In this document: one piece after another, positions 23,558-32,944 of the stretch
Layout of the letters: every line of letters begins with the position of its first letter
How positions within the stretch are numbered: the first letter of the stretch is position 1
DNA from: Lycorma delicatula
Lineage: Eukaryota > Arthropoda > Insecta > Hemiptera > Fulgoridae
Assembly (NCBI RefSeq): GCF_047948215.1
Contig: NC_134463.1
Span: 99,662,657 to 99,726,656 of the forward strand
Length of the DNA stretch: 64,000 nucleotides
Direction of reading: 5' to 3'
Translations under genes and position numbers: made by a program
The notes under the pieces: model-generated
Database searches by the model: none
Seen by the model: only the letters and a program-made list of their open reading frames with translations
Told to the model about the DNA's origin: nothing

Positions 23558-25765
23558 CGCGTGCCGGGAAAGTCCTACAACTGTTTTGTCAGCTTTTTTT
23601 TTACGACTGTGACGCCTGTAAGCACCTGTGCAGTTGAGGCTCCAGTCAGAACTATTTCTCTGTTACGAAAATCATTACAATTCTGCACCGAGCCCTTATG
23701 AAGAACAAAAAAAAGGTTCACATTTGTGGCTAAATACCACATGCATTTCAGTAATTTTGCATGCAAAATGCATATAATTTGATGCATTTTTGCATGCATG
23801 CACATGCAATATATTTGATAAGGTAAAGAAGTCTATGGAAACTTTTCTTGAGAACGGTTACATGATTTTTGAAAGCCTTATTACTCACATCACATCAACT
23901 CAAGCAATTATTGTAGCACCTAAAATACATACACGTAAAGTTTGCCATGTATATTAAAGATTTTTCATAATTGCATTTAACGATCAGTGACAAAAGATGT
24001 AGCTTTTTTTTTAAAGTTCTACCAGTAATGTAACAGAATTGGTAATAACTAATTATTTCACATAAAAATGTACGCGTATTTGTACATGTAAATTTTTTTA
24101 AAACAAAAATTAGAATTTTGAAAAATACATTTAGCGATACTAGTATTAGAAAAATATACATTTTTAATTTATTAAAAAAAAAAAAAATTATCTAAGATAT
24201 ATAAAATAACATTACGGATCCATAGAAACGAAATATAATTTTGTTACAGACTTTATAAGCAACAGAAAGATATAAAAATGAATATTTTTTTCTTTCGTAG
24301 TGTTTGCCTTCTCACAATAACTACAGTTGGGCTTGAATGTGTATCTATGTGAAGGTATTAAAGAAAAAATAATGATTCTGAGTCGGGTACATCATTAAAC
24401 AAGAATGAAGAAAAATACTACATATATATATATATATATATATGTGTATCTTTAAATAACCTTCTCAGAGTCCAATTTAGTATCTGCTTTTATGTTCTGT
24501 AATTAAACATTGCTTCATTTATAAATTGAAATAATAAAATTGATAATTTTTTTTCATCATACGTGAAAAGCCTTTTTTTTAATTATGCACGGATTAACGA
24601 AGAAACTAAAGAAATATTATTGAAATAACTAATTTTGTATAAAAAAATTTTACCCGTAAAATAGGACTGATTTTACCTCAAAGAAAAAGAGTCGGTAAAA
24701 AGTCTGTACGTCCTCAAAGTTAATCTTTTTCAAATTGAAGTATGTTGAATAAAAATACAAGTTTCAAAAGTCGGAAGAGTGAAATTACCTTATCTTCCTC
24801 AAAATCTGTAATAGCAGTAGCGTTGTTGGGCAACTCCATCATTAGACGAAGTTAGCGAGCGAAACGAGCGAACATTGTTATAAGTTATATTGGTATAGTG
24901 CGCGATACGTCATTACACGGAATCAACATAATCTAATCAACGCACGGTTCGCTCGCTAACCTCGTCTGACTAACGGTAAAAATAAAAATTATATACAATA
25001 AGTTATACATATAGGTGATTTCATTTTTATATACGCAAACAACTGGATTTCAGTAGGGGTCCCGTAAAACCTATATTTTTTTGTGCAACCTGTAAATCCA
25101 AATCACTGTTTCAGATCTTTTTAACAGTATAATACCTTGTAGAGTTAGCTACACCAGCTATCACACAGTCCACCTTATTGCCTATCATACAAAAATATAT
25201 TCTTTCCGGTACAACAATTGTTAGCGATTGCTGGAAATAGTGGTTTGCAACACGAGGGCTACCAACATTTAGCGATGAACCACAAATATAATTTCATACA
25301 TCCGGACACGGGAGCTCATAAATTTGCCCAAAACAGCTGATAACAACGCTACAGCCATTACAGTAAGGTAATTTCACTCTTCCGACTTTTGAAACTTGTA
25401 TTTTTATTAATTATATAACATATTTTTCAACATACTTCAATTTGAAAAAGATTAAGGTTGAGGACTACTCCAGCGCTACGAAGACTTTATAAAACACTTA
25501 CGGTAAATAGGATCGACGTTTACAGAAATTTACGGGCAATAATAACTTTGTAAACCAAAGAAGGTCATAAATTATAATTTCAAATCCAGTTTTCGGATCC
25601 TATCTTTTATGTGCCACAAACTTTGTTTTTTTTTTTTATATTTCTTACGTAATTGTAATATGGTTTAAATCAACATATTAAATGATTAAATAATGTAAAA
25701 CAAATAATAATTTTGCAAAATTGTTACAGTGCATGTCTGTACGGCTTACATATAAGATCTTACAT
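23558..25765. mobile_element. Non-coding ~2.2 kb element (family E), copy 1
   Basis: Colinear with the reverse complement of 36280-38300 over nearly its whole length. Shared landmarks in order: CCGGGAAAGTC at the edge, CTGTTTTGTC, CACCGAGCCCTTATGAAGAA, TTTCATTTATAAATTGAA-like sequence, TTTTACCCGTAAAATAGGAC, CTTTTTCAAATTGAAGTATG, a palindromic GACGAAGTTAGCGAGCG core, ATTACACGGAATCAACATAA, AACAGTATAATACCTTGTAG, and TTTTGCAAAATTGTTAC near the far edge. No long ORF. Copy 1 additionally has an inverted repetition of 24711-24793 at 25364-25465 within about 500 bp that copy 2 lacks. Probably a non-autonomous DNA transposon; the superfamily is unknown. Confidence 0.75.
24422..24443. repeat. (AT)n microsatellite
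   Basis: Eleven AT dinucleotides inside family E copy 1; not expanded in copy 2. Confidence 0.9.
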
Positions 25766-25849
25766 GTCAGATCTTCTATTATATCATAAAATTTATCGTA
25801 AAATTCTTTTTTCCCATCGCGTAGTTCTCCCACTGCAGCCACACCCTCT

Positions 25850-26490
25850 CAGGCTCCAATAAAAGAGCGTGCACGAGAGTGAGTTTTCAATTCATCGTCG
25901 ATCACCACCTGGAGAAGACACAGAAGAAGTTCGTTCCCTGGCCGGCTACACATGGAACCTCCCGGTGGATGCCAACATCCCCGTTGGAGTAGAAGGCCTG
26001 GCCGGCCCGCCGCTGGACGCGGACGCTATCTTCCCGCTACAGCTCTCCGGCTTCGTCCGCCTGGCCGGCGGACTCAGCAGCAGTAACCAGCCCAGCGTGG
26101 GATCGCTTGGGGAAAACCGCCTCGGCCGCGCCGGCGTAGGACGACCGACACTGAACTGACACTGCGGGGCTCTGGGGGCCACCACTGCCAAGCTGTAGTG
26201 GAGACCTAACTTTCGCTGAGGGAAATCCCGGCAATTGACGAACCGCAACTCCCCCACTTCGCCGGTGACCAGCTTCCGGACCCAACAGCTCTTCTCAGGA
26301 CCAGCTAATGGAAAAAACGGCCCTTCTCAGGGCCACCACAAGGTTCGACGACAACAATTCTTCTCGGGGCTACCATAAGGTTAGTAATTACAATGAGCTG
26401 TCGAAACCAATCGACGACAAAAACGGTCCTTTTCAGGGCTACCATAAGGTTAGTAAGTGCCACGTGCTGTTGAAGCCATTCGGCGACAAT
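25850..26490 (+). other. GC-rich segment with TATA/initiator-like start and histone-type 3' hairpins
   Basis: A sharply GC-rich block in AT-rich surroundings. At its left edge AATAAAAGAGC (TATA-like) is followed about 30 bp later by TTTCAATTCATC (initiator-like). The body contains three CTGGCCGGC repeats and open frames on both strands that I do not recognise; no histone protein could be read with confidence. At its right edge lie hairpins that fit the replication-dependent histone mRNA 3' stem-loop (see 26287-26447). The final part, from about 26490 (GAGTTGTCTTTGATCTGTTC), matches the tail of the dispersed repeat B copies at 26779 and 28475. It may be a degenerate histone-derived gene or a repeat that captured a histone 3' end. 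Confidence 0.4.
26287..26447 (+). promoter_or_regulatory. Cluster of histone-like 3' stem-loops
   Basis: At 26319-26334, GGCCCT-TCTC-AGGGCC is a perfect 6 bp stem with a 4 nt loop fitting the UYUN rule, followed by ACCACA, as in animal histone mRNAs bound by SLBP. At 26425-26440, GGTCCT-TTTC-AGGGCT pairs through two G-T wobbles and is followed by ACCATAA. Weaker versions lie at 26356-26371 and 26287-26302. The two ACCATAAGGTTAG downstream copies show that the hairpins sit in tandemly repeated units of about 37-69 bp. No purine-rich U7 site was confidently identified. Confidence 0.45.
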
Positions 26491-26820
26491 ATGAGTTGTC
26501 TTTGATCTGTTCATAACACACACCTATTAAACTCAGTGCATGTATATACATAAAACGATAATTTTTAACATCAATTAAATGTTGAATTTAAATACTGTTA
26601 CTTTTATGGTTTTGTACCAGGATAGGCTTTTTTGCTGTAAAATTCAGTTAATTCTTTAGATCGTTTATTTTGTTACTAATTATCAAACCGTTTCCCTCCA
26701 TCATGACGTAACTTTGTCGCCTTAAAAAACCCATATTTCTATTGATAATTAGCTTAAAATCACCAAAGATACCATACGAATAGTTGTCTTTTATTTGTTC
26801 GTAACATACACTGATGTAAT
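26490..26820. repeat. Dispersed repeat (family B), copy 1
   Basis: Shares with 26940-27125 and 28300-28515 the blocks TAATTAGCTTAAAATC, a variant of ACCGAAAATACCATATGAAT, TTTTATTTSTTCGTAACATA and a GTAAAATTCARNTAATTCTT start. Orientation is the same in all three. Confidence 0.65.
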
Positions 26821-26939
26821 CTTGTAGAGTCTATTTATAACAAAAAGAATTAATACCTTGGGAATATCGAGGAAGCTATTGATATTAAATCATCACAAAC
26901 GTATGTTCCTCTTATGATTTCGCACTTTGTACCAGCAAT

Positions 26940-27125
26940 TTTAGACATTTCCACAGCAGCCGGAATTCCCGGCCGCTGTAAGATGTCTTAGTAATTCCTT
27001 AGAATGTTTATTTTCTGGCCAATGTTTACATTTTTTCCCACCATCTTTACACAACTTTAAAAAACCCGTATTTGTATCGATAATTAGCTTAAAATCACCG
27101 AAAATACCGTATGAAAGAATCATTT
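26940..27125. repeat. Dispersed repeat (family B), copy 2
   Basis: Contains TAATTAGCTTAAAATCACCG and AAAATACCGTATGAA, matching copies 1 and 3. The left edge carries the hairpin CAGCAGCCGGAATTCCCGG followed by CCGCTG. Confidence 0.65.
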
Positions 27126-27430
27126 AGAACTTTTTTATAAATGAATATATTTGAATGAAAATAAATTTTTTATATACATATGTACCATTAGGTACAAGGT
27201 ACAAGATACCAATTATTTTAGTTAATTCATCATTATTATCACCTTTGACTCTTTAAAGATTGCTGTTTATTGTAAAAATGTAATGAAAAAAATAATATTT
27301 ATATGAAATAATTTGGTTACGGGAATTCCCACCACCTAATAAACTTAAACTTCCCATATTTAATGCTGTTTGTTTACTACTTTTCAAAAATGTGTTGAAA
27401 ATATTAAATTATCTCATCGGCCGGAATTCC

Positions 27431-27560
27431 GGCTGATAAAACGAGTGATACATTATTCAGAAACTCTGGCTAATCGGAATTCCGAGTAGCCAAACATTAT
27501 ATATGTAAGAGTTTCTGTAGCCAGAGTTTCTGAATAATGTATCACTCGTTTCATCATTAG
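27431..27560. repeat. 34 bp perfect inverted repeat (hairpin)
   Basis: 27439-27472 is the exact reverse complement of 27518-27551, and pairing extends a few more bases beyond one mismatch. The loop is 45 nt and contains another palindrome, TCGGAATTCCGA. Immediately upstream lies GCCGGAATTCCGGC, also palindromic. It would form a very stable structure. Confidence 0.9.
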
Positions 27561-28160
27561 TTCAAAAGGTAATAACGAATCATTAACACTGAAAATTTTG
27601 ACGTTAAAGATTGCTGTTGAAAAATTGTACATTGTTGTTAAAAATGTACATTCATCATTTAATATGTACTATTTTATTGCATTTCAGTTGTATGCAAAAA
27701 TAAATTATTTACAAACTTCATCAATAGTTCAAAAAACGATTTTGTAATTTATTTATTATAACAGTAATTATATATTACAATGATCTCATTTTTACGGATT
27801 GCAGATATTTTTAAAAAATATGATGATTCTATAAGGAATATGTATGAATAATTTACATTGTTATATTCAAAATTACTCGAAACCGTAACGTTATTATAAA
27901 AGTAAAAATAAAACTTTAAGTATAAATTATATTGAACATACGGAAAAATTGTCCAAGTTAACTATACATAATTCACAATATAAAACGGCAGCGTCAAATA
28001 TATATCGCGTAATATTGATTATGAATTGGTATATTACATCTAATTGGTATAAACACATCTACTAAAAATAAGGTGAACAATTGTATTGATCATATGGTAT
28101 TGCTGTTAACATTTATTAAAAGAACATGCATCATATGTAATACAATTTTCACCCTACATA
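27561..28160. other. AT-rich intergenic sequence
   Basis: Nothing recognised. Confidence 0.5.
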
Positions 28161-28164
28161 CCTT

Positions 28165-28244
28165 GCTGGTGTAGCCGAACGGATTAAGGCGTCTAATAAC
28201 CACATCGCGTAGTCAACCGGTTCGAAATCCAGCCAGTTTTTTTT
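28165..28244 (+). pseudogene. tRNA-like sequence with Pol III A and B boxes
   Basis: A 72 nt tRNA-sized unit. TAGCCGAACGGATTAAGGCG matches the D-arm/A-box of tRNA-Leu or tRNA-Ser. GGTTCGAAATCC matches the B box with one extra A. An 8 bp acceptor-like pairing (one mismatch) joins 28162-28169 to CCAGCCAG at 28229-28236. T8 follows directly, as in a Pol III terminator. The T-arm does not fold properly and no clear anticodon arm is seen, so it is a tRNA pseudogene or the head of a tRNA-derived SINE whose body is repeat B copy 3. Confidence 0.5.
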
Positions 28245-28299
28245 ATTCTTTATTGGAGATAAAAAATAATATCTTAGTTGTTTCGTCTTTATTATCACC

Positions 28300-28515
28300 T
28301 TTAACCTCATAAAAAGCCGCAGTCGGGATTCCGTCATCGGCTTTATTATTGTAAAATTCAAATAATTCTTTTTATTCTTTTTTTTTACTACAATATCATG
28401 CTTTAAAGGCTTTCCCAGCATTTTAACATAATTGTTTAGTGTTAATTAGCTTAAAATCGGTGAAAATACCATATGAATCTTTTATTTCTTCGTAACATAC
28501 ATCGATTAATATGCT
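28300..28515. repeat. Dispersed repeat (family B), copy 3
   Basis: Contains TTGTAAAATTCAAATAATTC, TTAATTAGCTTAAAATCGG, AAAATACCATATGAATC and TTTATTTCTTCGTAACATAC, matching copies 1 and 2. It lies downstream of the tRNA-like head at 28165. Confidence 0.65.
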
Positions 28516-28745
28516 ACTGCGCATGCGTAGAAAAACTGTAATTTACATTAAGTAGAAATTAAAGATCAGTGATATTATAATATCTATCTAAACCAATATA
28601 TAAAAATAACTAATTATGAATGATTAACAGCTGCTATAGGGTATCCCTGACGTCATAGACGTATAGTATGTTAATACTATAAAAAAACATCTATAAAAAA
28701 CTATGAATTGTGATGTAGAAGCTGTTTGATCGATAAATTTACTGT

Positions 28746-29430
28746 ATTTTGCGGATATATATTAAATTATTTTAGTCTTGGAAATCTGAAGGAACATATA
28801 TAATAAAGAATAAGATGTTTGTACCCCGATTTCTCTGAAAGTAATGATGACCGAGCGAATTGTGCTCGCGTTAGCATATCGAGAACTGTGGCACCTAGAC
28901 GCATGGGACGCATATTTTTTTTGTATTTGATGATGAAATAAAATAAAAATATGTTTTTATTATCTAGTAACCACTCAGTTAACAGTTCTGATCACTATTA
29001 GATTTAAAACGATATTTTGAAAAAATCGGCCATCATTACTTTTAGCAAAAGCAGGATTATATGTGGTAAAAGTTGCGGATTGTTTTTTTTTTTTATAGTC
29101 GAGATAGCTACTGGCGTTATCTTATATATATTATACGTAAGAAACGGGTATATCTTACATTAGATAATTATTTCTAAAAAAGGGCGTATCTCGAAAACGG
29201 TGCGTCCGTTTTGAAAGGCTTAACCGAAAGGGAACTTTTCAACTTAGACTAGAACGATAGGTCCTAGTCCCATGCGTCTAGGTGCCACAGTTCTCGATAT
29301 GCTAACGCGAGCACAATTCGCTCGGTCATCATTACTTTCAGAGAAATCGGGGTACAAACATCTTATTCTTTATTGTATATGTTCCTTCAGATTTCCAAGA
29401 CTAAAATAATTTAATATATATCCGCAAAAT
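28746..29430. repeat. 164 bp nearly perfect inverted repeat, 357 bp spacer
   Basis: The left arm 28746-28909 and right arm 29267-29430 are reverse complements with one mismatch seen (ACATATATAATAAAG against ACATATACAATAAAG). The inner end carries CACCTAGACGCATGGGAC. The sequence just inside the left arm (TTTTTTTTGTATTTGATGAT) reappears, complemented, just outside the right arm, so the arrangement is permuted rather than a simple fold-back. The near identity implies recent origin or gene conversion. Confidence 0.9.
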
Positions 29431-29456
29431 CATCAAATACAAAAAAAAATATTGTG

Positions 29457-29570
29457 AGAAAAGGGCGTATCTCGAGAATGGTTGGACCTAGACGCATGAA
29501 ACTAGCGGCTATCGTTCCAGGAAGTTGGAACGATAGCTTAACCGAAGCTTGAAGCCTTTCAAGCCTTTCT
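29457..29570. repeat. Partial direct repeat of the spacer, with a 12 bp hairpin
   Basis: AAAAGGGCGTATCTCGAGAA resembles AAAAAGGGCGTATCTCGAAA at 29176, and CCTAGACGCATG recurs. GCTATCGTTCCA and TGGAACGATAGC (29508-29537) form a perfect 12 bp hairpin with a 6 nt loop. Confidence 0.7.
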
Positions 29571-29810
29571 TACTTTAAAAATCACGTTATAAATGCTCAG
29601 GATGCACCGTTTTCAGATACGCTCCATTTTTTTATTTAATGAAAGATATATATAAATTTAAAATTAATCATGCTGTTTGCAGTTAAAACGTATATTTTAC
29701 TATGAATTATTCAATAATTCAACTGTTTTAACATGCAAACTTAACGTAAACACATTCATCATTGAATGTAGCCGTTCATTAATGTATTCGAATAAACCCA
29801 ATATATGAGA

Positions 29811-29990
29811 CCCTCGGGTTCAAACGTCATTTGATTGTTGGTTATATGTTGTAATTTTATAGGCATTTCAAACCCTTGTTTTACTATTTATTTTTGAATA
29901 AATCCACTCTTTCAGCTTGTAAATTTAACTGGACAAATGTCACACAATCATTACTTTCATAGAAAGCAATGACGGTTGAACCCGAGGTTT
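29811..29990. repeat. Short inverted repeat flanking ~135 bp
   Basis: CCTCGGGTTCAAACGTCA near 29815 and TGACGGTTGAACCCGAGG near 29970 pair at 17 of 18 positions. Could be termini of a small element. The open minus-strand frame across 29884-30216 is unrecognised. Confidence 0.5.
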
Positions 29991-30224
29991 TTATACTACT
30001 GATACGGTATGACATCATTAGGGGAGGAAACAAAGTAATTGATCGGGCGGCCGTCATACGAGATTGGTAGGATCTCTTATCAACGGGGCGTTGGACCCAA
30101 CGCTTAATCAAACAGTTTGCACGCAAATTTTGCCAACTCAATTTCTGGCTAACACAGTTCTTAACGGGACACGGGGTCTTCAGATCATATCTTTTCGGGA
30201 GGAGGAGGGCTATCACTTCCGAGC

Positions 30225-30326
30225 GGAGACAATGACTCCCCTGAATATGTTGTGTTCAGGTGTTGACGGTGGATGGTCGAAAGAGGCATCTGCGAACAAC
30301 TAACTGGACCTCTCGATGTAGACACG
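30225..30326 (+). repeat. LINE C-terminal fragment directly upstream of the MADF gene
   Basis: About 93% similar to the reverse complement of 35690-35790, including TTGACGGTGGATGGTCGAAA and ACAACTAACTGGACCTCTCG. In frame it reads 'ERGICEQLTGPLDVDT', matching the R1-like LINE tail at 35200-35800 ('ERGNCEQLTGPLDIHT'). The similarity stops at the ATG of the MADF reading frame, so a recombination or insertion junction lies there. This may explain why no left terminal repeat of the Harbinger element is visible. Confidence 0.65.
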
Positions 30327-32344
30327 ATGAAAACGACCTGCAATATGGGATAAGTTTTTAGAATCCTATAAAGACAAACATATTAAAGAATCAGCTTGGC
30401 GGGAAATATGTATGGCGTTGAATGAAGGGTTCCAGGCTATGGAGCAACAGCAAAGACAACAATATTGTAAGTTGAAGTTTTTTATTCTTTTTACTAAATT
30501 ACAACAATTTTACATAAGCCTTTATAATATTAAAAACGTACTTTTTCGACATTAAATAATCATAGTTGCACAAAAAATAGCGTGTTTACTACGTATAATA
30601 TCATTATTTAGACAACTTCATAATAACGTCATCATTATTATTATGACTTGACAACTTCATATTGTCAAGGAAGTGACCCAAATTCAGAAACAAAATAGTC
30701 AGCGAATATTGCCCTTACTGAATTAGCATCTTTGCCTCCCCGTCTAGTTTGTGCATTTGTCAAATTACGCAGATTATTTTTCTCTTGTTCTGAATAGGAG
30801 GCGTTCAAATTTAAACCATCTTTTCCATGGACAAAGCTATGTAATACTGTGCTAGCTTTAACAATCCAAATAGCTGTCTCAACACCCACATCTAAAGGCC
30901 TATGAAATATTCTCTATTTATTGGCTAAGATTCCAAAGCCACATTCTACGTATCTTCTAGCTCTTGTTAGGCGGTAACCCTCATCTCCAACTAGCACATA
31001 CGTAACATCGGTATTTGAATGTTCCTTCAAAGGCCTTGGTGTCGGAGAATACAAATTATTTTCGGTTAACAGTTGCCAAAAAGTAGCCGTTTTAAAGATT
31101 GAAGAATCGCAGTCTGTACCATATGCTCCAACATTTGTATATATAAAACGATAATCTGAATCTACAACCTCTAACAATACAATTGAGAAATAGCTCTTGT
31201 AATTAAAATACACTGAGCCACTGAATGGAGGTTTTTTAATCCTGATATGTTTCCCGTCAACGGCACCAAGACAATGTGGAAAATTTGCTTTCGTCTGAAA
31301 TCCGTTTGATATTTCCTCCTATGAGTCAGATGTGTCTGGTAATCGCACAAATTCGCTGTGCAGATTGTTCCATATTTCTTTCGTTACTTCCTTCAAAATG
31401 TTGCTGATAGTTGAAACACCAACTCTATAGAAATAAATGAATATGACGCCAAGCAATGATGAACAAATATCTGCACCAGACGCCAAATATCTGCAACAAA
31501 TAAAAAAATTAAATTGCTTTTAATACCAAATTACTGTAAACTAAAACACGTAATGTAATATTGTTTTACAGTCAATCTATTTTTTTACAGGCAAACTAAT
31601 TATCAAAAAGGGGACACAAACAAGAGATTCTTGGATGAAATCCATGAAAAGACAAAATCAACAAATAACTACTGGCTTTGCTTCAAAACCATCGCGTTTT
31701 TATATATACCATGAACAAATGGATTTTTTGAAAAAAATTATTACGGATACAACAGCCAGCCACGAAAGTACAGACAACAAAAACGAAGAAAGCAATGAGG
31801 TGCGCGAATATGCTGAAAACGAAGAAAACTACTAAACTGACCACCAACCAACAACCAAACCGGTTTCCTCTGGTGTAACAAAGAAAAGGAGAACGATGCT
31901 GAACTATGAATTGGATTCTAAAATGATAAAATTCATGGAACATCAAATGAATCTTTCAACTAAAGGTACAATTAATACACAAAGTGACCGCCATTTATAA
32001 TTTTTTTACTAGCCTTTTACCTTCCTTGTCACTTACCGATGACCAGATTTTGGAATTTCAGTAAGGTGTAATAAGTTTGTTACAAAGAATCAAAAGAAGC
32101 ACAATGGCACAATCGAATATTTCTCAACCGGAAACTTCTAAACAACTTCAAACTTACTTTCAAGCCCAACAAAATATGAACTATTGCGGTTGGCAAAATG
32201 TAGGTTATTTTACTGAGCCGTGTAACCAGTCTTTACCTCAATCACTGCAGTAACTGATAGTCGTAACTCGCCGTCAGTGTCATCACCAATGTCTAGCACG
32301 ATTCAAGACACTAATTATTCGGATATTGATTTATCTTCGTTGTA
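30327..32344 (+). pseudogene. MADF-BESS accessory gene of a PIF/Harbinger element, two exons
   Basis: Exon 1 (30327-30466) encodes a MADF DNA-binding domain start: after ATG and one extra A, it reads 'RPAIWDKFLESYKDK', then 'ESAWREICMALNEGFQAME'. A donor GTAAGT lies at 30467. The acceptor TTTTTTACAG ends at 31590. The split codon T|GC joins 'RQQYC' to 'KLIIKKGTQTRDSWMKSMK', the conserved MADF continuation. Further on come 'YIYHEQMDFLKKII' and an acidic linker ending in an in-frame TAA (31833). In the same frame after that, 'KRRTMLNYELDSKMIKFME' leads to a BESS-like 'FFTSLLPSLSLTDDQILEFQ' (about 31998-32060) with shifts and stops. Such proteins help Harbinger transposases bind DNA. Its intron contains transposase exon 2 on the other strand. 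Confidence 0.8.
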
Positions 32345-32875
32345 ATTTTTTTCATGCAGTTATCCGATTATTTTATTTACTTATTATTCTAAATGATTAT
32401 ATTTTTCTTGATTTTTTTATTATTTAAATTAATTTGGGGTTTTCTTATCACTTTGTTTACATGTAAGTTATCAAATTTAAGAAATAAAATTTGTATTGAT
32501 GAAGAGAATAATTAAAAAATCTTACCTTAAACATATCGACAATATGTTTAATATGACATATGACATATGACAATATGTTTATCTGCATTGTTCTGCAGAT
32601 ATATGCTCCTTCTCATAGTCGTATTCTACCTCGTTAGATCCTTCCCTACTCTACTTAATAGGTAATCAAATAATTAATAGGCGACATTCGGAAATGTTTG
32701 AAAAATTCCAACTCATCATTTCTGAGTCTATACATTATTGTTTGGAAGGCACCACAACTACACCTTTCCTTCAAAATAGGATGTATCCAATATTTTTTAT
32801 TTCGGTTTCTTAACTTTTGTTGACGGCGGCGATAGCAATACAAAAGAAAAACGTGTTCATATTGTTTACATCCAT
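30665..32875 (-). pseudogene. PIF/Harbinger DDE transposase, two exons, nearly intact
   Basis: Exon 1 (32875-32526) starts at an ATG followed by a 1 nt deletion. It reads 'RNKKYWIHPILKERCSCGAF' and 'FFKHFRMSPINYLI', then has shifts and a local duplication before 'LSICLR'. A donor GTAAGA follows. The acceptor TTGCAG is at 31491-31496, and exon 2 (31490-30665) resumes with 'YLASGADICSSLLGV', so the conserved LRYLASG motif spans the junction. Exon 2 has 'FPHCLGAVDGKHIRIKKPPF' (first D), 'YTNVGAYGTDCDSSIF', 'YVLVGDEGYRL' (second D), 'LTRARRYVECGFGILANK' (E) and 'VRAIFADYFVSEFGSLP' before TGA. Only two in-frame stops interrupt exon 2, both TAG where Trp is expected. Length about 380 residues, usual for the family. 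Confidence 0.88.
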
Positions 32876-32944
32876 CTTCTACAATATCACAATCACGACT
32901 GGATAAAGAACGCGTGAAGGAAAACTGATCTGTGTGGAAAACAC

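Noticed and set aside
23895..24161. Phe/Ile-rich minus-strand ORF
   Set aside because: Not conserved as a frame in the second copy of the element (37.6-37.9 kb), where the corresponding region is open differently.
25946..26285. Histone H2A-like reading ('QFSVGR') on the minus strand
   Set aside because: Only a six-residue resemblance, on the strand opposite to the histone-type hairpins, with no continuing similarity.
29884..30216. 110-codon minus-strand ORF upstream of the Harbinger genes
   Set aside because: No recognisable domain. It may be repeat-derived, but nothing positive supports a gene, so it is only mentioned with the inverted repeat there.
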